The notes beneath the pieces were generated by a model, which was not told the DNA's origin, did not search any database, and saw nothing but the letters and a program-made list of their open reading frames with translations. This document shows positions 1 to 8,106 of a DNA stretch of 22,895 nucleotides, in pieces (positions within the stretch are counted from its first letter, which is position 1; each line of letters begins with the position of its first letter). Source of the DNA: a virus. Where the stretch lies: IMG/VR virus record IMGVR_UViG_3300042907_000385, positions 1-22,895 of that record; one strand, 5' to 3'. The position numbers were made by a program, and so were the translations under genes.

Positions 1-139
1 ACCTGAATTTGGACTTGACAAGTATGTGGATTATGATGTACAATACAATAAGACTTTCTTGGAACCGATCAAAGGTATTCTGGATTGTATAGGTTGGAAA
101 ACAGAGAAATCCAATTCAATTGAAGACTTTTTTAGTTAG
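1..139 (+). CDS. 43: DNA polymerase gp43, C-terminal end (partial)
   Basis: Reading from base 2, the last 45 codons of a gene are present, ending at TAG 137-139. The peptide has the pattern KYVDYDVQYNKTFLEPI followed by a short tail ending SIEDFFS. This resembles the end of T4 family-B DNA polymerase gp43, where a DY...F.KTF..P segment leads to a C-terminal hydrophobic peptide that binds the sliding clamp. The identification rests on this short tail and on gene order, since uvsX follows directly as in T4-like phages. The start and all catalytic motifs lie outside the window. The stop codon overlaps the ribosome-binding region of uvsX, so the two are probably co-transcribed. Confidence 0.72.
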   Translation, partial: PEFGLDKYVDYDVQYNKTFLEPIKGILDCIGWKTEKSNSIEDFFS

Positions 140-147
140 GTTATATT

Positions 148-1275
148 ATGAAACTGTTTTCAGATGATGATGATTATTTTCCAATTGATGTTAATAAAAT
201 TAAAACTGATGCAATAAAGGAATACAAAAATATGAGTGTATTAGATAAAATTAAAAAGAATTCCAGTATTAAAGAATCTGCAATTCTTTCAAAGTCCAAA
301 TTCTTTACAGAAAAGGATATGATACCAACTGCCATTCCTGCAATAAATGTTGCATTGTCTGGTAAGTTGGATGGTGGTCTTACACCTGGTCTTACTATGT
401 GGGCTGGTCCTAGTAAACATTTTAAGACTGCATTTAGTTTGTTGATGGCGAAATCTTACTTGGAGAAATATGACGATGCGGCCCTTTTATTCTACGATAG
501 TGAATTTGGCACACCACAATCTTACTTTGATAGCTTTGGAATTGATACTGATAGGGTACTTCATACTCCATTAACTGATATTGAACAACTCAAGTTTGAT
601 ATTATGAATCAGTTGAAAGAACTCAATCGCGGCGATCATCTGATTATTGTGGTTGATTCTATTGGTAATCTTGCTTCTAAGAAAGAAGTAGACGATGCTC
701 TTGATGGTAAATCTGTTGCTGATATGTCAAGAGCAAAACAAGTCAAATCTCTGTTTCGTATGGTAACACCACATCTATCATTAAAAGATATTCCTATGAT
801 TGTGGTAAATCATACATACAAAGAAATCGGAATGTTCCCCAAAGATATTGTTGGTGGGGGTACGGGTTCTTACTATTCTGCTGATAACATTTTTATTATC
901 GGAAGACAACAGGAAAAAGATGGTAAGGAACTGGTTGGTTATGACTTCATAATCAACGTGGAGAAGTCACGCTATGTCAAGGAAAAATCTAAAATACCTA
1001 TTACTGTTTCTTTTGATGGTGGTCTTAGTAAGTGGTCTGGTTTGTTGGAACTGGCCCTCGAATCAGGACATGTTGTTAAACCCTCTAATGGATGGTACTC
1101 TAAAGTCAATATTGAAACAGGTGAAGTAGAAGAAAAGAAGTGTAGAGAAAAAGATACCGATACTAAAGAATTCTGGTCGTCTATTTTAAAAGACAAAACG
1201 TTCTCGACATTTATTGAGAACAAATACAGAGTTTCATCTGGTAGTATTATTCAAGAAGAGGTTGAAAATGATTGA
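148..1275 (+). CDS. uvsX: UvsX, RecA-like recombination protein
   Basis: A 375-residue protein (T4 UvsX has 391). UvsX is the phage RecA homologue: it coats single-stranded DNA and catalyses strand invasion, which in T4-like phages starts recombination-dependent replication. The Walker A motif is GPSKHFKT at residues 87-94, which has the unusual UvsX form (T4 GPSKSFKS) lacking the usual Gly before Lys. Walker B is LIIVVDS at 165-171. A GGGTGSYY segment near residue 235 fits the DNA-binding loop region. The start ATG at 148 follows an AGG at 138-140 with good spacing. Position between gene 43 and gene 41 matches T4. The 3' end overlaps the next gene by 8 nt. High confidence. Confidence 0.95.
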   Translation: MKLFSDDDDYFPIDVNKIKTDAIKEYKNMSVLDKIKKNSSIKESAILSKSKFFTEKDMIPTAIPAINVALSGKLDGGLTPGLTMWAGPSKHFKTAFSLLMAKSYLEKYDDAALLFYDSEFGTPQSYFDSFGIDTDRVLHTPLTDIEQLKFDIMNQLKELNRGDHLIIVVDSIGNLASKKEVDDALDGKSVADMSRAKQVKSLFRMVTPHLSLKDIPMIVVNHTYKEIGMFPKDIVGGGTGSYYSADNIFIIGRQQEKDGKELVGYDFIINVEKSRYVKEKSKIPITVSFDGGLSKWSGLLELALESGHVVKPSNGWYSKVNIETGEVEEKKCREKDTDTKEFWSSILKDKTFSTFIENKYRVSSGSIIQEEVEND

Positions 1276-1606
1276 AGGTATTGATTATTCTTATATTTAC
1301 CCTGCAAATGATGATACAACGGTACATATAAAATTAATGTCTGGAGAATATGTTGATACTATTTTTAAATATGGAAAAGTAGATTTTGAAGAAAAAAATG
1401 AACAAGCCTATTTACATTTTGGGTTTGATGTGATACAATCTACTATCATGAAACCGCGCAAATTAGAGAAGAATAAAGACTTCAGAAATTACATAGGCGG
1501 ATTGTTGATCGAAATCATTAGTGCAAATTTAGACCAGGAAATTATTGATGAAAGTGGAACAACTGATATTGAAGAATCTGATTCACAACGAGGACTACTT
1601 TCGTAA
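1268..1606 (+). CDS. Small protein in the position of T4 gene 40
   Basis: The ATG at 1268 lies inside the end of uvsX and gives 112 residues beginning MIEGIDYSYIY. An upstream in-frame alternative at 1214 would lie 62 nt inside uvsX, so the coupled start at 1268 is preferred. T4 gene 40, between uvsX and 41, encodes a protein of similar size implicated in head-vertex assembly. The match is by size and position only, and I cannot confirm sequence homology. The protein is acidic at its C-terminus, has a small beta-rich-looking N-terminus and a hydrophobic helix (IGGLLIEIISA), and has no signal peptide. Its last 59 nt overlap the start of the helicase gene, implying translational coupling within the replication operon. 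Confidence 0.75.
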   Translation: MIEGIDYSYIYPANDDTTVHIKLMSGEYVDTIFKYGKVDFEEKNEQAYLHFGFDVIQSTIMKPRKLEKNKDFRNYIGGLLIEIISANLDQEIIDESGTTDIEESDSQRGLLS

Positions 1607-2912
1607 GGTTCTTCCTTTCTTAAAGAAAGAATATTTCAGTGATAATGTAGAAAGGTTAATTTTCGAAGAGGTTGTAACTTTCTCAGAGGGTTACAACCAA
1701 CAACCCAGCATTCCTGCTCTGCAAATTGCAATCGACGAAAAGAAAGGGTTAAATAGTGAAGAAGTATATAATGCATTAGATTATATCAAAGAGCATTTAA
1801 AGACTAATGATGAAAACAACTCTGAGTGGGTTCTTGATAAAACAGAGTTGTTCTGTCAAGAAAAAGCAATCTATAATGCAGTATTAGAATCCATTCATAT
1901 TCTTGATGGAAAAAGTAAATCACTAGAGAAAGGTGTTATTCCGAAATTGTTATCGGATGCCCTTTCCGTTTCTTTTAATGACTCGGTGGGACATGACTAT
2001 TTCGAAAACTCCAATGAACGATACGAATTCTATCACAGACAAGAAGAACGTATACCTTTCGACCTCGATTATTTCAACAAAATTACGAAAGGTGGTTTAC
2101 CTTCTAAAACTCTCAATATTGCATTGGCTGGAACTGGTGTTGGTAAGTCTCTTTTCATGTGTCATGTTGCTGCTGCTTGCATGGTACAAGGTAAAAATGT
2201 TCTTTATATCACGTTGGAAATGGCTGAAGAACGAATTGCTGAACGTATTGATGCAAATCTATTGAATGTCCGTGTAGATGCACTGGATAAACTAACTCAA
2301 GAAGAATACAATAAGAAAGTTTCTAGAGTTAGAAACAAAACGAATGGTAAACTTATCATTAAAGAATATCCAACTGCATCTGCATCGTCTACGCATTTTA
2401 GAGCATTGTTGAATGAACTTAATCTTAAACGTAATTTCAGACCTGATATCATCTTTATTGATTATCTCAATATCTGTACTTCTTCTCGTATTAAACATAG
2501 TGCAAATATTAATTCCTATACCTATGTCAAATCCATTGCTGAAGAACTTCGTGGTCTTGCGGTCGAATTTGATGTTCCTGTTGTCAGTGCTACACAGACT
2601 ACAAGAAGTGGGTTCTCTAGTTCTGACCCTGGATTGGAAGATACTTCTGAATCATTTGGACTCCCAGCAACGGCAGATTTAATGTTTGCATTAGTATCTT
2701 CTGAAGAATTAGAAGAACTAGGTCAAATTATGGTTAAACAGTTGAAGAATAGATACTCTGACCCTAATGCATATAAAAGGTTTGTTGTTGGGGTTGATAG
2801 GTCGAAAATGAGGTTGTATGATATAGAACAATCTGGCCAAGAAGATTTAGTCGATATTGGTGTTGTTAACGATAGTAATCCAAAGAAAAAGTTTGAGGGT
2901 TTTACAGTATGA
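1548..2912 (+). CDS. 41: gp41-like replicative DNA helicase (DnaB family)
   Basis: A 454-residue hexameric 5'-3' replicative helicase, close to T4 gp41 (475). Walker A is AGTGVGKS at residues 194-201 and the Walker B aspartate is in FIDYLN (D305). The following segment with SYTYVKSIAEELR, LAVEFDVPVV and SATQTTRSG, then SFGLPATADLMFAL, matches the gp41 core closely. The ATG at 1548 has AGGAA at 1536-1540, 7 nt away. A TTG one codon upstream is less likely. The gene overlaps the preceding small gene by 59 nt and the next gene by ATGA. In T4 the partner primase gene 61 lies immediately downstream; here it lies about 19 kb away on the same strand (22133). Confidence 0.94.
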   Translation: MKVEQLILKNLIHNEDYFRKVLPFLKKEYFSDNVERLIFEEVVTFSEGYNQQPSIPALQIAIDEKKGLNSEEVYNALDYIKEHLKTNDENNSEWVLDKTELFCQEKAIYNAVLESIHILDGKSKSLEKGVIPKLLSDALSVSFNDSVGHDYFENSNERYEFYHRQEERIPFDLDYFNKITKGGLPSKTLNIALAGTGVGKSLFMCHVAAACMVQGKNVLYITLEMAEERIAERIDANLLNVRVDALDKLTQEEYNKKVSRVRNKTNGKLIIKEYPTASASSTHFRALLNELNLKRNFRPDIIFIDYLNICTSSRIKHSANINSYTYVKSIAEELRGLAVEFDVPVVSATQTTRSGFSSSDPGLEDTSESFGLPATADLMFALVSSEELEELGQIMVKQLKNRYSDPNAYKRFVVGVDRSKMRLYDIEQSGQEDLVDIGVVNDSNPKKKFEGFTV

Positions 2913-4015
2913 GTTTATCAATAAGTGATGCTATTTACATTACTAAGGTGTATGAAAATTATTTTGGTAACATCAATAGTATTGATCAATATATGAGGGA
3001 ACAGAAACTTGCATCTTTAGATAAGATTGTTAGTTCTCTCTTTCCACCGGAAGATGATCTATTTTCTGATTTTACTATGCACCCAAAGGATATGGAATTC
3101 GATGTAGTTCAAATTCCCAATAAACAATGGAATACATTAGTAGATATCACTTCTTCTCATATCAATAATGATATGCCAGCTAGAAATTACAAGTTGGCGG
3201 TTATCGAAAAGAAAACACAAAAATATGTAGGTTTCATTCGTCTAGGTTCTCCTGTTATCAACTGTAAACCACGTAATGATATGTTAGGTCAAGTGTTCAC
3301 TCAACAAAAAGAGTGGTCTAAACGTTTTAATGAAACTACATTGATGGGGTTTGTTATTGTTCCTGCACAACCATTTGGGTATAATTATCTGGGTGGTAAA
3401 TTATTGGCAGCAATTTGTTGTTCACATAAAGTAAGAGAAATGTGTAACGAAAAATACAATATGAACATGTGTCTATTTGAAACTACGAGTCTTTATGGTA
3501 GTTCTAAAACAGTATCTCAATATGATGGCATGAAACCATACATTCGATTCAAAGGTTTAACACAAAGTGATTTTCTACCTTTGATGCATGGTAAACCATA
3601 TAGTGATCTTGTTGAGTTTGTTGAGAATAGATGTGGCGAGATAGTTGATAAAAATGCTTCTAGTAAAAAAATGAAAATATCTCAGAAAATAATTTCATTA
3701 ACCAAACAAACACTAAAGGGAACCGACGAACTTAAAAAATTCAATCAGATTATTGAAAGTGCAAAGTCTCTTACTGAACAGAAAAGATACTATATTTCTA
3801 ACTATGGTTTCTCTAATTATATCGACTATGTAAACTGCAAAACTGATACTTTGATTAAAGACCCACAAAATTATGATAAGTTTGAGTTAGATAATATTAT
3901 TGAATGGTGGAGAAAGAAGGCAGTTAATCGTTATGAAACATTGAAGAATGATGGTAAAATAAGAACTGAAATTGAGGTCTGGACTTCTGGTAAAGACATT
4001 GATATCATTAGATAA
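2909..4015 (+). CDS. Unknown protein with DUF4338/DruA-like features
   Basis: A 368-residue protein whose ATG overlaps the gp41 stop (ATGA), so it belongs to the replication operon. The central region (about residues 90-215) contains GFIRLGSPV (108-116), an R-N-D-x-L-G segment at 122-127, N141 followed by MGFVIVP (146-152), GGKLLAAI (162-169), and FETTSLYGSSK (190-200). The order of elements (G-x-x-x-x-G-S, RD..G, N-x-T-x-hydrophobic-IVP, N/L-helix, ET....G) resembles DUF4338 proteins such as DruA of the Druantia defence system and, more loosely, Mom-like acyltransferase folds. I infer this by eye from memory of the family. The C-terminal 120 residues are lysine-rich and helical. Function unknown; a DNA-associated role is suggested by its neighbours only. 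Confidence 0.8.
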   Translation: MSLSISDAIYITKVYENYFGNINSIDQYMREQKLASLDKIVSSLFPPEDDLFSDFTMHPKDMEFDVVQIPNKQWNTLVDITSSHINNDMPARNYKLAVIEKKTQKYVGFIRLGSPVINCKPRNDMLGQVFTQQKEWSKRFNETTLMGFVIVPAQPFGYNYLGGKLLAAICCSHKVREMCNEKYNMNMCLFETTSLYGSSKTVSQYDGMKPYIRFKGLTQSDFLPLMHGKPYSDLVEFVENRCGEIVDKNASSKKMKISQKIISLTKQTLKGTDELKKFNQIIESAKSLTEQKRYYISNYGFSNYIDYVNCKTDTLIKDPQNYDKFELDNIIEWWRKKAVNRYETLKNDGKIRTEIEVWTSGKDIDIIR

Positions 4016-4037
4016 ATAGTTTTATTTGAGATATTAA

Positions 4038-5222
4038 ATGGCTACTGACGCTAAAGAAACAGAGAAGCAAGAAAACGGTTCTAGAGTTTATTTCGAAGCC
4101 TATATCGAAAAAAACGAAAGGGATTTTGCTAAACTTTCTGTGTTAGTACAAAAAGTATACCCGAATGTCAGTAATGAGTGGATGGAGTCATTTCGAAAAC
4201 AAGCAGAGGCACTGAAAGGATATATAGGTAATACTAATACTTCAAAAGGTTATGTTTATTCGCGTGATAGTGGGTTTATGCCTTATATTGAAGATATTGC
4301 GAAAAAGAAATGTGGGGTATCTGTTAAGGATAGATGGAACCCCGCTGATATATACATGATAAAGAAAAACAAAGAAAAGGAAGTTATGAAAGTATTATCT
4401 GAGATAACAATTTCAGATGATAAAGATGCAAATTTAATGGCTCTTAATTCATACATGAAAGAATTGGTCATGTCTAAAGATATGATACCAGTTTCGTTGA
4501 AAGCGATAGCTACAAAAACTAAATCTGCAAAAGCTGAACCTGCTAACCTTGGTGGTACTTCACATAAATTTGATATGAAATTAAAGAAAGGTTCATTGAA
4601 ATGCATTTTATCTATCGGTCATAAAAATGCATATGAATTTGATACAGGTGAAGTTGCTTTTGACTTTTATGTGGATGGGGAAGAAATTCACGGCCAAGCG
4701 CGAAATTTTCAATACAGTAAAGCAAGAAACTTGGTGCAGACGGATTTAACACCAAAGGGTCGGTCTGGTGGAGCCAAGTTAGGTAAAGTATCTTCGGTTG
4801 CATTAGATTCATTTCTTACAAAACATGGTTTGGATAGACCATCATCTGCCGCTAAAGACCCGAATATAGATTTACCTGGTCAATGGACAGAAACAAATAT
4901 AAAGTATTGGATTAAATTTATTAAAGAATTACAGAAAGAAAGAGTTGGTGGTTCAGAAATAGATTTGGGTGACATGGAAGTAAAGATTGACAATATAAGA
5001 GAAACAGGTCCAGAAGCAATAATAAAAAATGCAATTTTATTCGAAGATAAAACTAGAAGTTCTGCTGGTAAATTTTCATCAAAATTAATTGGACTTCGTT
5101 GGGCTAAAGTTTGGGTGGAAATAGATAGAAAGGGGTTAATGGATGAGTGGTTACTGACCCTTTACCTTGGTGCTAAAAAGGAATTTGGAAACAAAAACGG
5201 ACCATTTATAAAAATATATTAA
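4038..5222 (+). CDS. Conserved-looking hypothetical protein, possible nuclease-like fold
   Basis: A 394-residue, charged, soluble-looking protein without signal peptide or membrane segment. The N-terminal half carries KDRWNPADIYMIK (residues 97-109) and, after a helical stretch, IPVSLKAI (150-157). A hydrophobic strand with P-x-D followed about 50 residues later by a strand ending in x-x-K is the general layout of PD-(D/E)XK nuclease cores, with D104 and K155 as candidate residues; this is a guess by pattern. The C-terminal half contains a beta-rich region (KCILSIGHKN, EVAFDFYVDG) and ends in a conserved-looking PFIKIY. It starts 22 nt after the preceding stop with only a weak GAG at 4028-4030, and an ATAAATAG word overlaps the upstream stop. 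I do not recognise the family with certainty. Confidence 0.8.
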   Translation: MATDAKETEKQENGSRVYFEAYIEKNERDFAKLSVLVQKVYPNVSNEWMESFRKQAEALKGYIGNTNTSKGYVYSRDSGFMPYIEDIAKKKCGVSVKDRWNPADIYMIKKNKEKEVMKVLSEITISDDKDANLMALNSYMKELVMSKDMIPVSLKAIATKTKSAKAEPANLGGTSHKFDMKLKKGSLKCILSIGHKNAYEFDTGEVAFDFYVDGEEIHGQARNFQYSKARNLVQTDLTPKGRSGGAKLGKVSSVALDSFLTKHGLDRPSSAAKDPNIDLPGQWTETNIKYWIKFIKELQKERVGGSEIDLGDMEVKIDNIRETGPEAIIKNAILFEDKTRSSAGKFSSKLIGLRWAKVWVEIDRKGLMDEWLLTLYLGAKKEFGNKNGPFIKIY

Positions 5223-5238
5223 TTATTCTGAGGTTATT

Positions 5239-5952
5239 ATGACTGCAACTGTGATTATCCCTACTACGGGATCGCGTGAATTGGAATTATCGATAAATAG
5301 TGTTCTAAATCAATCATATTATACACAACTATATCTCGTAGTTGATGGTGAAGAATATGTTGATAAAGTTAATAGTATTCTTAATAGAAGTAAATTATTA
5401 GATCATGATATAAAATTATGCGTCCTTCCTCAAAATGTAGGTGCAAATGGATTCTATGGACATAGAATCTATGCTGCATTTACTCATCTAATCAATACTG
5501 ATTATGTTCTGTATCTAGATCAAGATTGTTGGTTTGAACCTAATCATGTGGAAAGTCTAGTTAATACCATTGAACAAAATAATATTGATTGGTCTTATTC
5601 ATTAAGAAAGATTGTTGATTCTGGAGGTAACTACATATGCAATGATGATTGTGAATCGATTGGGTTATGGGCTCCATATGCACAATATAATCATATCGAC
5701 ACTAATTGTTATTGTATAAAAACTTCAATAGCAACTAAAGTTGCATCTGTATGGCATGGTGGTTGGGGTCAAGATAGAGTATTTTTCAATACATTGTTCC
5801 AACATTTTAGAAATGTAAGGTGTACTGGTGAATACACTGTGAATTATAGATTAGGTGGTAATGAAGGTTCTGTTAAATCGGAATTTTTCTTGCTTGGTAA
5901 TAAAGTGGTTGAGCAAAGATATAATGGGGTTTACCCATGGCGAAAGATTTAA
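5239..5952 (+). CDS. GT-A fold glycosyltransferase (family 2-like)
   Basis: A 237-residue protein opening the glycan island. The N-terminus TATVIIPTTGSRELELSINS is the typical first strand and loop of GT2 enzymes (VIIPT..R...L..SI.S). LYLVVDGEE is the second nucleotide-binding strand, and YVLYLDQDCWF carries the DxD motif D94-Q95-D96 that would hold the metal and sugar nucleotide. The downstream GGWGQDRVFFNTL fits the acceptor-side region. No membrane segment is present, so it is probably cytoplasmic. The start has a good GAGG at 5230-5233. The donor and acceptor sugars cannot be told. The next gene follows after 16 nt with its own SD. Confidence 0.85.
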   Translation: MTATVIIPTTGSRELELSINSVLNQSYYTQLYLVVDGEEYVDKVNSILNRSKLLDHDIKLCVLPQNVGANGFYGHRIYAAFTHLINTDYVLYLDQDCWFEPNHVESLVNTIEQNNIDWSYSLRKIVDSGGNYICNDDCESIGLWAPYAQYNHIDTNCYCIKTSIATKVASVWHGGWGQDRVFFNTLFQHFRNVRCTGEYTVNYRLGGNEGSVKSEFFLLGNKVVEQRYNGVYPWRKI

Positions 5953-5968
5953 TTATATTGGAGTTTTT

Positions 5969-6631
5969 ATGAATGTTAGTATTTTTTCTCTGTATTGGGA
6001 TAATGGTAAATCTCTTTATGAATTGAATAAAAAGGTAACTGATCATTTTGAATTGAATGTCAATTATCACAATTTAAATAATATTAGACATGGGCATTGG
6101 ATGGATAATATTATGCATAATTGTAATTCTGAGGTAATCGGTTTCTTTGATGTGGATTGTATCCCTACGAATAGAGATATTGTTGAAAAGAGTATTTCTT
6201 ATGTTGTAGAAAATAATTCTTTTATTGGTATTGCACAAGCTAGTAACCACATTCCTCCCTGTTCTCATATTTTTGCTGCTCCTGCATTCTTCTTTATAAC
6301 AAAAGATTGTTATATGAATAGGTTAAACAAACCATCATTCTTAGAGAATGAGAGGTCTGATGTGGCAGAAGAAGTCAGTTATGTCGCTGAAGAAAAGAAT
6401 GTAAAGTATAGATGTTTTTATCCTACTCACTTTGAAAGACCTTCTACTGAAGGAGTTTGGGATTTGAGTAACTATGGTAAGTTTGCTATAGGAACACATT
6501 TTAATGGTGGGATATATCATCTATATCAAGGTAGATTTGCAAATAATGTCGCGTTGTTCAATGAGAGATGTAATCAAATCATTAGTGGTAACTTCTCTAC
6601 TCAAAATATGATTAGTAGTGTAGAACTATGA
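5969..6631 (+). CDS. Glycosyltransferase-like protein (GT-A, DxD)
   Basis: The ATG at 5969, preceded by TTGGAG at 5958-5963, gives 220 residues. Upstream in-frame codons back to 5855 lie inside the previous gene and are rejected. The protein starts MNVSIFSLYWDNGKSL, with a strand-loop like that of short GT-A proteins, and has IGFFDVDCIP with D61-V62-D63 as the DxD. A segment rich in aromatic residues (IFAAPAFFFITKDCYMN) and H/Y residues near the C-terminus (GTHFNGGIYHLYQGRF) may form the acceptor side. It is shorter than usual GT2 enzymes and lacks the classic VIIPxYN start, so the assignment is moderate. The stop overlaps the next ATG by 4 nt (ATGA). Confidence 0.72.
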   Translation: MNVSIFSLYWDNGKSLYELNKKVTDHFELNVNYHNLNNIRHGHWMDNIMHNCNSEVIGFFDVDCIPTNRDIVEKSISYVVENNSFIGIAQASNHIPPCSHIFAAPAFFFITKDCYMNRLNKPSFLENERSDVAEEVSYVAEEKNVKYRCFYPTHFERPSTEGVWDLSNYGKFAIGTHFNGGIYHLYQGRFANNVALFNERCNQIISGNFSTQNMISSVEL

Positions 6632-7602
6632 AAATTGCTTTCTATTTAAATAACCTTTCTTTTAGAGGAACTACAGTTGCCACTTTGGATTATGCATATT
6701 ATAATGAAAAGATTCTTGGTAATGAATCTATTATAATCTATCCAAATAAATTAATAAACGAAAATATCGATATTAACTTCTCAAAAAGATACGAAATTGC
6801 TGAAAAATGTAAATCTAATTTTCTTACCATTGCGTATGAAACTAATGAAGAAATCATATCCAAACTAGATGAATTGAATTGTCATCATGTCTACATGTTG
6901 AAAGCTGGATTTAGAGATGATGTTTGGTTTGAAGGAAAAACCAATTTAGTTCATGCTGTATTTGGTTGTTATGATCCACATGGAACTTATGCATATGTGT
7001 CTAAGTGGTTATCCGAATCTGTTTCTAATAATACGATTCCATATGTTCCTCATATCGTCAAACTACCTAAAGAACAGACAGAAAATTTTAGAGAGAAATA
7101 TAACATAACAAAAGATAAGATAGTAATTGGACGATATGGTGGGTTTGATCAATTTGATATTCAATTCGTTCATAATATCATTTCTTTTGTTGTTAGTAAT
7201 GATCCAAAATTTGTTTTTATGTTTGTCAATACTAGAAAGTTTATAGATCATCCGAATGTATTATTTTTGGATGCTATGATTGACTCTCAAGAGAAAACCA
7301 ATTTTATTTTATCATGTGATGCAATGATTCATGCCCGTAGTGATGGTGAATCTTTTGGTCTATCTATTGGTGAATTTTTATTCCACAACAAACCTGTATT
7401 TTCATTTGGCGGCGGCCGAGACAAAAATAATGTAGAACTTTTGCAAAAATATGGATTGATATTCAATAATGAATATGAATTGCTTGACAAAATCTTCAAA
7501 TTGAAGTATAATGGATACACTGAACAATTTTCAGAAATTGTTAAAATTTTCTCTCCAGAGAATGTGATGGAAAGATTTCATGAAATATTTTTAAGGAAAT
7601 GA
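6628..7602 (+). CDS. GT-B fold glycosyltransferase (GT4-like)
   Basis: A 324-residue protein with the layout of retaining GT-B enzymes. The N-terminal domain starts MKIAFYLNNLSFRGTTVATL, with a glycine/threonine-rich acceptor loop. The C-terminal nucleotide-sugar domain holds IVIGRYGGFDQFD, FMFVNT and the diagnostic HARSDGESFGLSIGEFL, in which E241 and E249 form the E-x7-E motif of GT4-type enzymes. This is followed by NKPVFSFGGGRD. The protein is predicted to be cytoplasmic and to transfer a sugar from an NDP donor to a glycan or protein acceptor. It is coupled on both sides (ATGA with the previous stop, overlap region with the acetyltransferase gene). Confidence 0.85.
   Translation: MKIAFYLNNLSFRGTTVATLDYAYYNEKILGNESIIIYPNKLINENIDINFSKRYEIAEKCKSNFLTIAYETNEEIISKLDELNCHHVYMLKAGFRDDVWFEGKTNLVHAVFGCYDPHGTYAYVSKWLSESVSNNTIPYVPHIVKLPKEQTENFREKYNITKDKIVIGRYGGFDQFDIQFVHNIISFVVSNDPKFVFMFVNTRKFIDHPNVLFLDAMIDSQEKTNFILSCDAMIHARSDGESFGLSIGEFLFHNKPVFSFGGGRDKNNVELLQKYGLIFNNEYELLDKIFKLKYNGYTEQFSEIVKIFSPENVMERFHEIFLRK
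7593..7597 (+). promoter_or_regulatory. Shine-Dalgarno site that selects the acetyltransferase start
   Basis: AAGGA lies one base before the ATG at 7599, which is too close to serve it, but seven bases before the in-frame ATG at 7605. This favours 7605 as the true start of the GNAT gene. Confidence 0.6.
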
Positions 7603-7604
7603 GC

Positions 7605-8084
7605 ATGCAAAATAATGTGGTTTTAAAAGAAGCAAAAACTTTGGAAGATTTCTTAGTTCTAAGAAACATCAGAAATGAATGTAGAGAATTTATGACAAGA
7701 GATATTTCATATATTTCAGAAGATCAACAAAAACAATGGTTTGAAAAAATTAAATCTAACCCAGATAACACATTTAAAATTTTCCTATTATATTTAATTG
7801 AAAATGGTGTGATTGCGAGTCCGATTGGATATGGTCTTATCAGACAAGAAGGAGACTTTTCTGTTGTATCCGGTGGATTAGTCGAGACATGTAGAGGAAA
7901 AGGATATGGGAATGTATTATTCGAATATTTAATTAAAAATATCGATGATAATACTTCTATTAAATTGGAAGTATTGAAGAAAAATACAAGAGCGTTTGTT
8001 ATCTATAATAAATTAGGTTTCCGTGTTATTAATGATGATGGTAAAATTATAACAATGGAATATAATAATAATTCACAAATGTAA
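7605..8084 (+). CDS. GNAT-family N-acetyltransferase
   Basis: A 159-residue protein of the GNAT acetyl-CoA-dependent acyltransferase fold. Motif A is seen as GGLVETCRGKGYGNVLFEYL, with the R97-x-x-G100-x-G102 pyrophosphate-binding loop. Motif B is the KKNTRAFVIYNKLGFR segment, typical of the end of the fold. The N-terminus (NVVLKEAKTLEDFLVLRNIRNECR) is a usual GNAT alpha1 region. It lies directly upstream of a DegT-type sugar aminotransferase; such pairs commonly make N-acylated amino sugars, so an NDP-amino-sugar N-acetyltransferase role is inferred. The start at 7605 is chosen for SD spacing; an in-frame ATG at 7599 would add two residues and overlap the previous stop. Confidence 0.88.
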   Translation: MQNNVVLKEAKTLEDFLVLRNIRNECREFMTRDISYISEDQQKQWFEKIKSNPDNTFKIFLLYLIENGVIASPIGYGLIRQEGDFSVVSGGLVETCRGKGYGNVLFEYLIKNIDDNTSIKLEVLKKNTRAFVIYNKLGFRVINDDGKIITMEYNNNSQM

Positions 8085-8106
8085 AATTCAACACATGGTA
8101 TAATAT

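Noticed and set aside
972-1223. Minus-strand open frame of 83 codons
   Set aside because: Lies wholly opposite uvsX; low-complexity serine-rich translation typical of the antisense of coding DNA.
1545-1547. TTG as start of the helicase gene
   Set aside because: The next codon is ATG with a well-spaced AGGAA; ATG preferred.
1933-2265. Plus-strand open frame of 110 codons in another frame
   Set aside because: Inside the gp41 gene; the main frame carries the helicase motifs.
4012-4019. ATAAATAG overlapping the stop of the DruA-like gene as promoter for 4038
   Set aside because: Only 20 nt before the ATG, leaving hardly any leader, and the word is not specific; mentioned in the gene entry but not called.
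4283-4606. Minus-strand open frame of 107 codons
   Set aside because: Opposite the 4038 gene, no SD and hydrophobic low-complexity content; antisense shadow.
5293-5300. ATAAATAG late-promoter-like word
   Set aside because: It lies inside the first glycosyltransferase gene with no gene start after it; this shows that the 8-mer occurs by chance here.
8099-8104. TATAAT -10-like element before the aminotransferase gene
   Set aside because: Only 2 nt before the ATG, so it could not give a usable leader, and no -35 is apparent.
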